Shown here piece after piece: positions 1 to 10,339 of a stretch of DNA of 64,000 nucleotides; the stretch's first letter is position 1, and each line of letters starts with the position of its first letter. The notes beneath the pieces are model-generated. The model had not been told where the DNA came from. It made no database searches and was given only the letters and a program-made list of their open reading frames with translations. This stretch comes from Eutreptiella sp. 'Long Island Sound 2002' (Eukaryota; Euglenozoa; Euglenophyceae; Eutreptiales; Eutreptiaceae): positions 72,632,719 to 72,696,718 of the forward strand of contig OZ038379.1 in the NCBI GenBank assembly GCA_964036045.1, read 5' to 3'. Position numbers and translations under genes: made by a program.

Positions 1-961
1 TTTTGCATGAGCGTTTCAGCAGTGAACATTTGGTGGCCACATCCACATGGGAGCGGCCAGTCAGCAAAAGAAACTCAGCAAATTCTTCTGCCCATTCGGG
101 CAGATTTTTGGGGTCGGACTCCAGCAGTTCCAGCTGGATGTTCGCCTGGGCAATAGGTCTACCCGTCTTCCCACCCCCCGGAGTTAGAGCAGAAGGTGAT
201 ACGCCGGCAAGAGGTGCCAGGGCTGACAGCCCTCTTTTCTCAGTCTCTGTCACAGGCGCGTCCTGTAGTTCAGCCATGGGCACTGTCCTGGCACGGGGGT
301 GAAAGGGGCTGGGGCAAGTGACCTTAGCCAACAGCCTTGAGACCCTTTATCTCTTAAGATCTTCGGCCAGGGTACTCAGTCCGGGAGAGGGGGGGGACAA
401 CTCTGGCTTGGGTAAGGGTTCTGCAATACCAAGTTTTGCCTTAATGGCCTCCGATAGGGCCGTCACATCTGGATCTTCTGATCCAGACAGAAGTTTGGCC
501 AACAGTTCGGCTGTATGATCCAGGGCACCGTAGGTTGGCCTTGGATGATGTTGTTCTTCAACTCGAGTTGGGCCCACTTCGGGAGCCCTTGGGGTTGGAC
601 AACATGCTCTTGGATACTCGGGTCTCGGTCGTCTTGGCAGGGATGCTGTTTTGGCTCTGTCGAACGGCGGGCCAGAGTGCGTGTAGGACCCTAGGTCTGT
701 ACGTGGTCCGGACCCATGTACTGCCAATGGCTCCTCCCCATCTCCTTCACGAATGGATTTGTAGTACTCCTCATGGAGGATGTATTCATCCATTTTCTTC
801 CTCAGTTCCTCGTATTCCTCAGGGCCTCCAATCGCTGTTGAGGATGATGCCGGACAGGCGGATCGTGAGACTGAGGCTGCTACTCGCCTGTGGAGATGAT
901 GCAGGCTGTCTCCACCGTGGGCCGCTAAGGTCTCGGTGGTAAGGATTGTTTTTTCTTCCAA
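1..961 (-). CDS. Gag-like protein of an LTR retrotransposon, C-terminus beyond window edge
   Basis: Seen: the minus-strand frame starting at the Met at 961 runs about 204 codons to TAA (347-349) and then 115 more codons with no stop of any kind to base 1. The part after TAA contains LPEWAEEFAEFLLLTGR followed by TKCSLLKRSCK, which I read as the start of a Ty3/gypsy Gag capsid region. The part before TAA is Pro/Ser/Arg-rich and probably disordered. A different frame at 925-1,146 (QKAQQQVHHVHAKCQDL) may be the displaced N-terminus, so there is probably a frameshift near 950. Family knowledge: Gag builds the retrotransposon particle and binds its RNA. The plus-strand pol at 1,926 faces the other way, so this Gag belongs to another copy whose pol lies left of the window. 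The TAA is either a sense codon here or a decayed Gln codon. Confidence 0.55.
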
Positions 962-1925
962 CCCTCTGCGTTCTGGATCTCCTTTGGACCCAGATGCGCC
1001 ACTGAGATGTGGAGCTCGTAGGGTGGGCCATGCTGCCCATTTGTACTTGGACAGTTCTTATGGGCCAGGTCCTGACACTTGGCGTGGACATGATGAACTT
1101 GTTGTTGAGCTTTTTGTGCTGCACTTCTTCTCAGGGTCGGTTCCAAAGGTCACAAGGGACTGTCTCTGCTACCAGAAAGATGTCCCTCATTAATGCCCTA
1201 GATATTTTGATGAAATCCTGCAGGTTTTGAAGTTGAAAACCCAAACCAAAGCAGCAAGTAGAGCAAGAACAGGATGTGGATCGAATCAATGATTGGTTTT
1301 GGAATCCAGTGTAACACAGAAGGGCTGCAGATAGACAATGCAGGTATAAACACAAAGGTTTAATCACAAATGGATAATAAAAAAGATGTTATATGGAAAC
1401 TGGACTGACTCTGGCCTCCAAGATAGCATCAGGCACTTCATGTGCACTCTTTGGATGAAATGGTGCTGGTGAGGAATGTGGGGCATAGATGTCAGGCCAA
1501 CACAGAACATGACTTGGCCAAGCAACTGAATTCGGAAACAGTTAAAAAGTATAACCAAAATAAGTGGTAGAAACAATTGAGTATAGGGGTCTTGGGGTGG
1601 GAGACCACTGGGGTTAACCTTCAAGGCCTAAAGCATGAAATGCCTATTTTATTTCGGTATATCATCCATGAAGGAAGGTACCTCCGCTCAGTTGAAGGGC
1701 AGGGGTAAATTTCATGGGGGGGCTAGGGTTACAACCCTAGTTACTTTCAGAAAGTGTACTTTAGGCTTCAAAAGAGAGATAGAAATACTTAAGTTAGTCT
1801 TAGCATCAACAGAAGGGTTTTATGGGGGGCTTGGCCTGGATCAAGCCCTCCAAGAAATACACTGCAGTGACTTTTTCTTACTGTATGTGGACTCCAAGAG
1901 GAAGTAGGTGGCGAAAAAGCTATGC
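962..1925. other. Unassigned stretch between Gag-like frame and gypsy pol
   Basis: Apart from the possible displaced Gag N-terminus up to about 1,146, I see no convincing reading frame, terminal repeat or tandem repeat. LTRs of the flanking retroelements would be expected near here but I found no direct-repeat partner inside the window. Confidence 0.3.
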
Positions 1926-1979
1926 TACGCTAAGCCTACCCGCAGCTCATGGCCACTGAAGCAAGGACGTATGGGAGAT

Positions 1980-3362
1980 CTATCCCAATTGAAGGAGGAC
2001 CTCGGACAGAAGATCACCACCTGACAAAGGGAGGTAGATCTTGAGCTCAGGAAGAGCGTGTGGGGTGCCCATGTGAGAACCCCAGAGGAGGACGACCTCT
2101 CGGAGGATAGTGTATGTGAACCCCCTCGAGCGTGCGTATGTTGCCATCGTCCATCGGAGATGGTTGAACGAGACCTACTCTATGCCTACCAAGGGTTGTA
2201 GGATACTACCAAGGGCGAAGAGTCGGTGGAGGATCACCTCCCGAGGTCTATTACTCAGGGGGCAAGCAACTTACGCTCTGACGAGGACATGGAGGACAAG
2301 ATCAGGCCATTGGACCCGCAGGTGCAGACGCTTTTAAGGACCTATCTGGAGGTGTTCGGAGAACTACCCCCTCCAGCCTCATGTGACAAGCTGGTGCAGA
2401 TGAACCTCAAGCTGAAACCCGAGTTCGTGGGTCACAAGATCCGGAGGAGACCCTATCCAGCTCCTAAAGAGCAGGCTGATGAGATTGAGCGACAGATACA
2501 AGAATGTATCGACGCTGGCCTAGTCCTGGAGTACAAGGACGGGGACTACCTCCAACACTGCAGCCCCTGTTTCCTGGTGGCTAAACCTGGGTCTACAGCC
2601 GAACGGCTGGTAGTGGACTACGGAGAGCTGAACAAGAAAACGCTGAACCACTCAGGGTCCATTCCTAATATGGAGTCTACCCTTGAGAAGATAGCCTCCT
2701 GTCGCTACAAGACCAAGATGGACAAGAGGAGCGGATTCTTGCAAGTGGACCTGATGCCCAACGCTCAGGAGCTACTAGCCTTCATCACCCCTCAGGGGAG
2801 GGTGTTCAAGTGGAAGCTCATGTTATTTGGCGTGGCCAACGCACCCGCTCTATTCCAAGAGCTGATGAACAAGATCTTGTCCATCCTACGAAGGAGACCT
2901 AAGGTGCAGGAACTTATATCCCGTGGGGCCCAGATGGAAGCACACATCGACGATGTATGCCTTGGGACCAATACCCAGGAGGACCGCCTAATCCTCTTCG
3001 GTGAGTTCTTTGCAGTCTGCCAAGAGAACCACACACGACTCAAGCTGGAGAATTGTGAGTTCATGCAGGAGACCATGCAGTACCTGGGGTTTGACGTTGG
3101 CTATGGGTGGTGGACCCCAGTGGCCTCAAAGGCCAAACCGCTGATGGACGCTAAGGTACGACACAAAGACCCCAAGAAAGGACTTCATGATGTACGCAGT
3201 TTCATTGGGGCGTGCAACCTCTATCGCCACCATATCAAAAACTTCACCTAAACCAGCCCCTTTCTGACGGACTTGAGCAAGAAGAGTACTACTTGGCGCT
3301 GGGGCCCACAAGAGCAACAAGCGTTTGACGAGCTCAAAGACAAGGTGGCCAACGCTAAGTGC
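1980..3362 (+). pseudogene. Gypsy pol, N-terminal part with reverse transcriptase
   Basis: Frame 0 reads from a charged coiled-coil-like segment through a Cys cluster (CVCCHRPSE near 2,140) into the RT. RT landmarks are VVDYGELNKKTL near 2,610, GVANAPALFQELMN near 2,830, the catalytic box HIDDV at about 2,944-2,958, and YLGFDVGYGWW near 3,090. The box is unusual: the residue before IDD is His where the family usually has Tyr or Phe. TGA (2,022), TAG (2,199) and TAA (3,249) interrupt the frame. After TAA 3,249 the frame continues through FLTDLSKK and QQAFDELKDKVANAKC, the thumb-to-RNase H connection, until the TIR element cuts in after base 3,362. The frame resumes at 5,591. Confidence in RT identity is high; in activity, low. 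Confidence 0.8.
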
Positions 3363-3484
3363 CACCTAGGATTTTATGAGGTCCAATTATCCCCTAACTC
3401 ATTGACACACAAGTTGAGGGTCTCAGTGTGTGTCTCAACTTAACCACGACCTCAGTTTGACAATTTGAGGAGCACCTTGACTAC
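3363..3484 (+). repeat. Left terminal inverted repeat of nested transposon
   Basis: About 122 bp, matching 5,465-5,589 in reverse complement with scattered mismatches. It includes short sub-repeats around AAGTTGAG and GTCTCAA that themselves form small inverted repeats. Confidence 0.75.
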
Positions 3485-4140
3485 AAGAAACTGGGTTGAT
3501 GCGCAGTAATGCTGCCATAGACTGTCAAAATCAATTCAAACCTCAAATTCCAATTTTTCGCGTGTCATCTTGGCCCAATCAGCATGGTTTATGTTTTATT
3601 TCACGTTAATTCGGGACAGCAACCAACCGCCCGCACTGGTAGCGTCGCCGCGGGCACCTGGAGAAATGAAGATTGAGACTCCAATGGAGTCTTTTTACGC
3701 CTTTTGAAACATGTCAAAAAGAAAAGTATGTTTGCAATAATTTTTCCTTCGCAACTGGCATTTTCCGGACCGTCATTTCCGCTGCGTTCCACTCATCTCA
3801 GCGACCTGACAGTGACAATGACAGTGTGCTGGACGATTCCGAGCGTGAACAGAGTCAGAGTCTAGGCCGGGTCATGGCCGAAGGTGTGTGAGTGAACGGA
3901 CATGCGCTCTGTTGTGAACGGCGGCAGTCACAAATATATTGGATGCAGGTAAGTCTTCATGCAAGTCAAGCGCATCACATTCATCAACAAGCGCGCCGCA
4001 AGCAAGGAAGCAAGCAAGCCGCACGCAAGGGCCAACCCGCAAGGAAGCAAGCAAGCGAGCGCCAAGCGACAACGACAGCGACAGCAACAGCGATGACAGC
4101 GAAGCTGAAGCCGAAGCCGAAGCTCCAGTACAAGCTGAAA

Positions 4141-4566
4141 GTGTGTTGAAAGTGTGCTCACAATTGACGCGCACGTTGTGCCTCTCAATTTGCGTCTCAA
4201 TGCCGACAGTGATTATTACTGTGACAGACAGCGATCAGCGATCAGTGAGTGGACAGTGTATCAGATGGAGGGGCAACAGCGTTCGACAAGACCAGCGAGC
4301 GTACCGAAAATGAGTTGAAAGTGTGTTGACAGTGTGTTCACAATTGACGCGCACGTTGTGCCTCTCAATTTGCGTCTTAATGCCGACAGTGATTTTTACT
4401 GTGACAGACAGCGATCAGCGAACAGTGAATGGACAGTGTATCAAAGGGAGGGGCAACAGCGTTCGACAAGACCAGCGAGCGTACCGAAAGTGAGTTGAAA
4501 GTGTGTTGAAAGTTGACATGCAATTTGTGCCTCTCAATTTGCGTCCCAATCTCCACTGTGATTACT
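4141..4566 (+). repeat. 180-bp tandem duplication with partial third copy
   Basis: Copy 1 (4,141-4,320) and copy 2 (4,321-4,500) align base for base with few substitutions; a shortened third copy runs from 4,501 to about 4,566. The block lies just upstream of the ORF at 4,583 and inside a candidate intron (3,949-4,577). It may hold promoter or splicing signals. Function is not known. Confidence 0.85.
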
Positions 4567-4582
4567 TACTCCTGCAGGTCCA

Positions 4583-5242
4583 ATGTTTGCGCACAGTGAT
4601 GGGGATGTGTCATCAGAGGATGAAGACTCAACGCAGAAGAAGCGAGTGCAGTTCACTGTAACACGAGAACGGGCAGAAGAACTAGTCTCCTCCCTCTGCG
4701 GGGTAGTTTGGAAACAAAAAAGTCACTCCGGGTCAGAAGTGTGCACTGGTGTTGCTGAATTGACAAAGACAGATGGCAAAAAAATCCGCGAGGCAATGGA
4801 GGCGCTGGCGGCCGTGATAAAAGTACACTCGCAACTCCCAAGGAACGGAAAGTACATCTATCGCATTGAAGAGGGCGGTGCTCGCCTTGGCTTTCAGATT
4901 GAGGCAGACACCTCCCACCTGGTTGCAATGATCGCATTAGGCCCGAAAAAACCACTGACCTTTCACTCTTATGTCACTGGTACCAAGGATACAAAGGTTC
5001 CTGAGGGCCACTACCTCTTCCAAACCATGCGACCGTTTGATACATTCCAGTGCATCCCGAATTCCAGAGGGCACATATACCTGTTCTTCTTTGACTGTGA
5101 AGAGAATATGAAGCTTGTATGCCACACAAACACTTTCAGGGACTCTTTGAACCCAAGTGACCGCGGTCCAACTTTGGATGCGCTCAGGCGAGTTGAGCGC
5201 AAGCTGGACGCTATAATGGAGCACCTGGGTATTGAACAGTGA
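4583..5242 (+). CDS. Hypothetical 219-residue protein carried by the nested TIR element
   Basis: An uninterrupted frame from ATG 4,583 to TGA 5,240-5,242. I do not recognise the family. The N-terminus is acidic (SDGDVSSEDEDS) and is followed by a K/R-rich segment. The middle alternates hydrophobic and charged residues like a folded domain, with Cys residues near FDCEENMKLVCHTN, and the C-terminus (LRRVERKLDAIMEHLGIEQ) should form an amphipathic helix or coiled coil. A strong splice acceptor (CTCCTGCAG at 4,569-4,577) lies 5 bases before the ATG, and a perfect donor (CAG|GTAAGT at 3,946-3,954) lies upstream, so a first exon ending at 3,948 is possible. Nothing suggests a transposase catalytic core. 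It could be an accessory protein needed for mobility in trans, or captured cargo. Confidence 0.65.
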   Translation: MFAHSDGDVSSEDEDSTQKKRVQFTVTRERAEELVSSLCGVVWKQKSHSGSEVCTGVAELTKTDGKKIREAMEALAAVIKVHSQLPRNGKYIYRIEEGGARLGFQIEADTSHLVAMIALGPKKPLTFHSYVTGTKDTKVPEGHYLFQTMRPFDTFQCIPNSRGHIYLFFFDCEENMKLVCHTNTFRDSLNPSDRGPTLDALRRVERKLDAIMEHLGIEQ

Positions 5243-5464
5243 AGTGAACAGTGAGCAGAGTTGTGCCTGCGTGCATTTGCTTTGAGGATACATTTTTGAA
5301 ACGCATCTTTTTCTGAGGTTAAGTTGAGAGACACGTTGAGACACTCAACTTGTGTCTCAAAGTTTGGGCAAGATTCACTGCAAAACATTGGAATTTGAGC
5401 TCGAAATTGATTTTTACAGTCTATGGCAGGGTTACTGCACATCACCCCATTTCTTTTTCAATAC

Positions 5465-5589
5465 TTATAGTCAAGGTGCACCACAAATTGTCAAAACTCA
5501 AGTTGTGGTTAAGTTGAGACACACGTTGAGACACTCAACTTGTGTCTCAATGAGTTTCAGGATAATTGAACCCCATAAGATCCTAGGTG
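5465..5589 (-). repeat. Right terminal inverted repeat of nested transposon
   Basis: Reverse complement of 3,363-3,484 with scattered differences; the outer end is CCTAGGTG. Together the pair defines the element and explains why the gypsy RNase H is displaced by 2.2 kb from its RT. Confidence 0.75.
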
Positions 5590-5590
5590 C

Positions 5591-6358
5591 TTGGGCGTGC
5601 CTAGGGCACAAGGGGAGATTATCCTGGTGACCGACGCCAGCAATGTGGGCGGTGGTGGAACGTTGTTCCAATGGCAAGCACTAGAGAAGGAGGAGTTCGA
5701 CTCGGCCATTTCCCAATGGGGGACGGAAGGTGTCAACGGAGATGGAACTCTCAAGCACAGCTACCCTGACGACAAGTGGGCCCCAGTACCTCTGGGCCAC
5801 TGAAACTGGAAATGGAACCAGGCCAGGGGGAACTACTGCACCTATGAGCAGGAATCGCTCGCGGGTATGCTAGTGGTATCCTCACAAGCACGACTGTTAG
5901 GGAGTAACCCTGTCGTCTGGCTGTGCGACCAAGAGCCGGTCCGCACTTTCCAGAAGGGCCCCTCACCTGAGGAGGCCAAGCTAGGGCGCTGGTGGACCTA
6001 CCTCAGTTAACTACGGCTGACGGTACACCATATCCAGGGAGTGAAGAAACAGTATGCATACTACATCAGCCGCAACAACGTCGACGCCCTGATTGGTGCC
6101 CGGTCTGAAGACCTGGCTAAGGAGGCGTTCAGCCGTATGGAGGTCCACTTGGACCTCAACATAACTATGATACGCCCCCTGGATGGACTCCAACAATCGG
6201 AGTACCTGAAGGAGTTTGGGGATATCTACAAGCGGCTGGAGAAACGCCTTGAACCCCTCCTGGTCAACCAAGATCAGTGGGAGAGGGACAAGAGCTACCT
6301 CTGGCACGAGGACCGCATCGTGGTACCTAGTGACAGAGTCCGAGCGCTGCTGAAGTGA
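5591..6358 (+). pseudogene. Gypsy pol, RNase H domain and linker
   Basis: Continues the RT frame after the insertion. LVTDASNVGGGGTLFQWQ near 5,625 is the RNase H start with its first catalytic Asp. YEQESLAGMLVVSS near 5,845 supplies the Glu, and WLCDQEPVRTF near 5,920 the second Asp. RWWTYLS, TAA, LRLTVHHIQG near 6,000 is the usual end of the domain. In-frame TGA 5,801-5,803 falls between GH and NWKWN, and TAA 6,008-6,010 falls between LS and LRL. Family knowledge makes Trp likely at the first and Gln at the second. The stretch ends at TGA 6,356-6,358. Each stop is therefore explained by a single C-to-T or G-to-A change, or by altered codon meaning. Confidence 0.75.
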
Positions 6359-7748
6359 ACCCATGAGTCCAGAGGTCATGTTGGTGCTGACGGTACCCTG
6401 AGGCTATTCAAGCAGTGGTTCCACACTACGTGGACTGACGACCAACTGCAGAAAACCCTCCAGCCTATCGTGGACAAGTGCCCGTGCATTTCCTGCAAAC
6501 CAGGGGATATCAGGGACGGAGGTCTCTACTCGACCCTGCCCATCCCTCACTGTGCTAACAGTGTTCTATACGTGGACAACACGGACATGCCGAATTTCGG
6601 GGGCTATGACTTTGCCCTCGTGGTAACCTGTGGGTTGACCAGGTTTACCAGGGTGCTCCCATGTACCAAGCACATTACCAGGCAGGAAACTATCAAGATA
6701 CTCCTGAAGGAGTGGTGTTGTGTCTATGGGGTGCCCAAGGGGATCAACTCCGATGAGGACGTACGAGTACGCTCAGATACCGGCTGGTACAAGAAGGTCC
6801 TGAGATCCCTCAATGTCCAGGTGTCTACGGGGATCCCCTACTCGCACACGAGCAACCCCCTATGTGAGCGACAGATCTGTGTCCTCAAGGAGAATGTAAG
6901 GGAATGGTGCAAAACTGAACGCACCAGAGACTGGGTGAGACTACTCCCCGTCATATTCTTTATGATGAACTCCCAAGAGAGTTCAACTACTGGCTACTCG
7001 CCCCATGAGCTCTTCCTAGGGCGCCCGGCGTGGTTCTTACATGCCCCCTATCCAGAGGACACCCATTCTTCTGTGGGTGAATGGGTCCAAGAGCAACAAG
7101 CGAAGGTGGACAAGGCCAAGGCTATGCTCCAGAGAGTGAGGGAGCGTCAGTGGAACAAGAAGAACAAGCACCGAGTACCGGCCACCTACCAAGAGGGGGA
7201 CTGGGTGCTGGTGCACCACAGCCGACTACCTGCCTGGCCACGCTCTACCAGCAACGACCCATACTTCGGGCCATACAAGATTCTATCTGTGGATGGACAC
7301 CGTATCACCATGTGGTGTTCTCTCCGTCCAGGGGGGACCCTGGTGTGCGCTGCTCAACATCTGAAGCGCTACTATGACCCTGAAGACCTCTGTGGGGAAG
7401 AGTGGGAGCTTAAGGACGAGGAGATCGCCGCCCTAGACTTACAAGGGGCTGCCAGTCTCATGGAGGTTGAAGGGGAACTCCCCGACAGGAACGCTGAGGA
7501 GATGGCTAAGGAGGGCCTTTACCTTGGTGAAGTCTGTCCTACGCCACTGCTACCGCCAGGGTTGGCGCTTCCTCACCCTCTGGGAAGGGTTTGGAGTCTA
7601 AGAGGCCACCTGGGAGCCCTTCTCTGCGTTTGTTCTACCTGGGGGACGCCTAAACACAGTTCTGGTTGACTACTTGTCCCAGAACAACCTTGGTGAGCTG
7701 CTGAGGCTCGCTGAGACGCTTGCCTCCAAGACTAAAGCTAGGGACTGA
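6359..7748 (+). pseudogene. Gypsy pol, integrase with HHCC finger and chromodomain-like C-terminus
   Basis: The frame starts with HESRGHVG and CPCISCK, an HHCC zinc finger (about 6,362-6,495). The catalytic core follows: VDNTDMPNFGGYDFALVVTC, INSDEDVRVRSDTGW and NPLCERQICVLKENVREW supply the D, D and E of a DDE integrase. A GPY-type module (YFGPYKILSVDG near 7,265) and basic residues follow. A frameshift near 7,525 is needed to reach FLTLWEGFGV, TAA (7,599-7,601), EATWEP, a chromodomain-like tail, ending at TGA 7,746-7,748. The enzyme would insert the element's cDNA, and the chromodomain would guide target choice. The main integrase frame (6,470-7,525) is open; the rest is broken under the standard code. 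Confidence 0.8.
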
Positions 7749-8269
7749 ACCTTACCCTTAACTGCCTAAGCGTATGTGTGAGTGTGCTTTTCCTAAGGTC
7801 CTGAGAGCAAACCGCAGAAGTGGTGTCCTAATTATACCCAAGGCTGCACGCTTGCTAAACCTGGAGGATTGTCTTATTGATGCCACGGGGCACCCCCTCG
7901 GTCTCCCCTCCCCTAAGCGCCCAATTTCTGTGCTGGCGCAAACCCTTGGGGGAATACCGAGCGTACTACTCCAGGTATTGTTTTCCCTACCTATCTGTCT
8001 ACTACAGGGAGGGGTGGCAAAAAGCTATGAAGGCATGAAATCGCCATTTTTCTAAGTGGCCAAAACGCTGACCTAACCACTGCCACAACCCACCAACCCT
8101 GCTAAGATTTCAGGAAACGGGTGGGACGGTGACACACGCACTACATGTCCTACACACCCTACTGTGGCACCATCCTGGTGGGCGAGCGCTACTGCACCTG
8201 GTTCAAGCCCCCACTCGGGATTACCACTCCTAAACTCACGCTCTACTGGGTGGTGTTGGAGATAAAGTC

Positions 8270-8524
8270 GTGGGTCCTAATGACCCTCCTTTGAAGAAGA
8301 CAAGAGGACACAGCGCTGCTGAGCAACTGTGGCCTAACAGGGACGTCACAACAGGTTTCCCTGCTAGGGCTTGGAGGGGAGAGGCGCACAGGTGGCGTGC
8401 ACAGCTGGCTGAGGCGCAGTTAATTGATTGTGGGATCAGCGCCCTTCTTTAGCAGGGCAAGAAAAAAACGAACGCTGCTGCACGAATCACCATACCTGCC
8501 CACCTGTAAAGCAAAGGCGTATGA
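8270..8524 (+). CDS. Small basic ORF at the 3' end of the gypsy element
   Basis: Frame from 8,270 (start uncertain; no ATG in frame at the beginning) reads PNDPPLKKTRGHSAAEQLWP and a Trp/Arg/Ala-rich segment to TAG 8,450-8,452, then QGKKKTNAAARITIPAHL, TAA 8,507-8,509, and TGA 8,522-8,524. The frame could be a 3' ORF of the retroelement or noise. An overlapping frame at about 8,142-8,300 (CGTILVGERYCTWFKPP) looks equally protein-like. No family recognised. Confidence 0.3.
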
Positions 8525-10080
8525 AGGGATGTTTGCGGCTAAGGAACCAAGCCACACTCCACGTATTATACGCTTCTCAGTGTGACCTATAATACGCTGT
8601 CCTCAAACACCCCTGTCAAGCAAGCAAGCGTTAGGAGACTCCTCAGGTTCTCTAAAAGAACGTACCGAGGAGCCCCTGGGTAACCTAAACAAGGTTTACC
8701 GCGCGCATTTCGCATTGCCTACCGTTTAATGCGTGTGTGAATGCATGAGCATGCACGAGTGGACGCTCTGCCTTTGGCAAACTTCCTAATCTTACACACC
8801 ATCACGAACTCCACCGGGGGGTGGCCCCACCTGGGCTTACCTACCTTAGCTACCGCTGGAGAGTGAAGCAAGGTGAGGAGAAAAGCGTGACACAAGCGGA
8901 AAACGTCGCTATGCACTTGTGTGTATGTCTAAGCACCCTGATCTTACCTCTAATCATCTGCAATCTTTCTAATCTGTCCCTCCATCGTGTTCTATCGTGC
9001 TACCAGGGTTGAAAAGGACAACACATGGCGGGCACTGTGCGTCGGGCAAACAGAACGAGCACACCTGCAGTTTATACCTGTTTCGTTGAAGTCATATTCT
9101 CATTTTTCGAATTCTTGATTTTTGGTTGATTCTGGCATTGTGGGTGGAATCTTTAAGCACATCTATTTATGTGTGTCTCGTCATTTCCCTGTCTACGTGA
9201 GACATACGTTTGGAATCTCATTGTTTCTTTATTTTCTGGCGCTCCGCTAGGAGCCGCTCCTGCGCGCCGCCTTTTTCTGCGTAAGAACTTCTTGATTTAA
9301 AAAAAACAAGAGATGACTACATATTTTATAAAAATGTGCATCTGATGCACAATTGGATTCTGTCCAGGTGTGTGCCTTCAGAAAACTTCTAGGCCGTCAT
9401 TTGACGGATTTACGTGTTGTCGCTTCGCGCTTGCGTGGATTCGTCCCTCATTCTCCCATTCCTCTGTTGTACAGATCTCCTCGCAAAGCCTCGTTGAGTA
9501 GGCCGCTGTTCTGGCCGAAAAGCAGCAGTAGGAGACTGAACCAGAATCAAGACCCCTCCAAAAGGCAATTCCAATTGAATCAGCGCACACTCGCCCCAGT
9601 ACCAGGACAGGTGTCTCCATCAGGTTCCTTCAGACTTGGGTTGAGCGTCCTGTGAGAGTCTGGCGTTGGGCTGTGTGACGCTGCAGCTTGGGGGGAGGGA
9701 TGCACATGCATATGGTCTTGGCATGCCCTACTCTAACCCCACCACAGCACAAGGGGGAAGTAAGAAAAAGTGCTTTTCCAATGCTTAGGGTATACTCTAG
9801 TTGTATTAGAGGTGCTCTAGGCACTCAGGCATTTTTATCTTAGTATTGGCCCAACCAAAAGGGGTCATAACACATTTTGACCTATGGAATCAAACACTAA
9901 ATCAGAATGCGGTGTGGACCCCTTTATCTCCAAGCTATATGCACTAAAACATCTTTTCCTGGGTTGCTGAGGCACTGATATACTGAAGGCAGAGCCTATA
10001 AATTTATCTATGTTTTCTCATGAATTCTTAGCTATCCTAGTGGTATGCACCCTAGGGGGCTGTGGCACCTCTTTTTGAGA
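8525..10080. other. Unassigned region downstream of gypsy element
   Basis: I see no convincing coding frame, LTR partner or tandem array. 8,525-9,320 is probably retroelement 3' sequence. An A-rich tract lies at about 9,300. Confidence 0.3.
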
Positions 10081-10084
10081 GGTC

Positions 10085-10101
10085 CTGGGTTCAATACCCA
10101 G
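10085..10101 (+). other. tRNA T-arm-like hairpin with pol III B-box, possible SINE remnant
   Basis: CTGGG, TTCAATA, CCCAG forms a 5-bp stem and 7-base loop typical of a tRNA T arm and matches the B-box pattern GGTTCRANNCC. An upstream TAGC...TAGTGG (about 10,029-10,043) faintly resembles an A-box. No matching acceptor stem is present, so this is not an intact tRNA gene. It may be a tRNA-derived SINE head or chance. Confidence 0.3.
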
Positions 10102-10339
10102 TCAGCCCAGCTAAGTAGGAATATCCCATGTCACATGGCAGTGACCTCATCGCCACACGCCATGCCACCTCAGCACCTATGGGACCCAAGAACAAATGGT
10201 GCACATCTCAAGATGGCGCTGTGGATGATAGTGAGCCATTGGGGCAGTTTTTCAATCAGTTTTTCTCAAACATGTAAAATATTTCATCCTGGGTTGCAAT
10301 GTATGCTAATTTCTGTGGTCTATTGTTGACAGTTGTTCT

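Larger units (their letters stand above)
3363..5590 (+). mobile_element. TIR DNA transposon nested in gypsy pol (2.2 kb, family uncertain)
   Basis: The ends are inverted repeats of about 122 bp: CACCTAGGATTTTATGAGG at the left matches, in reverse complement, the right end terminating at CCTAGGTG (5,582-5,589). Removing 3,363-5,590 rejoins the host pol frame exactly (codon TGC at 3,360-3,362, then TTG at 5,591), which supports recent precise insertion. The flanks fit either a 3-bp TGC duplication (3,360-3,362 and 5,588-5,590) or a 1-bp C duplication. Ends beginning CAC and a 3-bp duplication recall the CACTA superfamily, but the motif is not canonical. No transposase is recognisable, so it may be non-autonomous. 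It holds 180-bp tandem repeats and one clean ORF. Confidence 0.75.
1926..8524 (+). mobile_element. Ty3/gypsy LTR retrotransposon, degenerate, with a nested TIR element
   Basis: Domain order on the plus strand is a Cys-containing linker, reverse transcriptase, RNase H, HHCC zinc finger, integrase, then a GPY-type and chromodomain-like end. This order is diagnostic of Ty3/gypsy. The element is split at 3,363-5,590 by a TIR transposon. Its pol frame also contains TAG 2,199, TAA 3,249, TAA 6,008, TAA 7,599 and TGA at 2,022, 5,801 and 6,356, plus one frameshift near 7,525. No LTR pair was found, so the outer limits are approximate. The copy looks inactive under the standard code. Confidence 0.75.
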
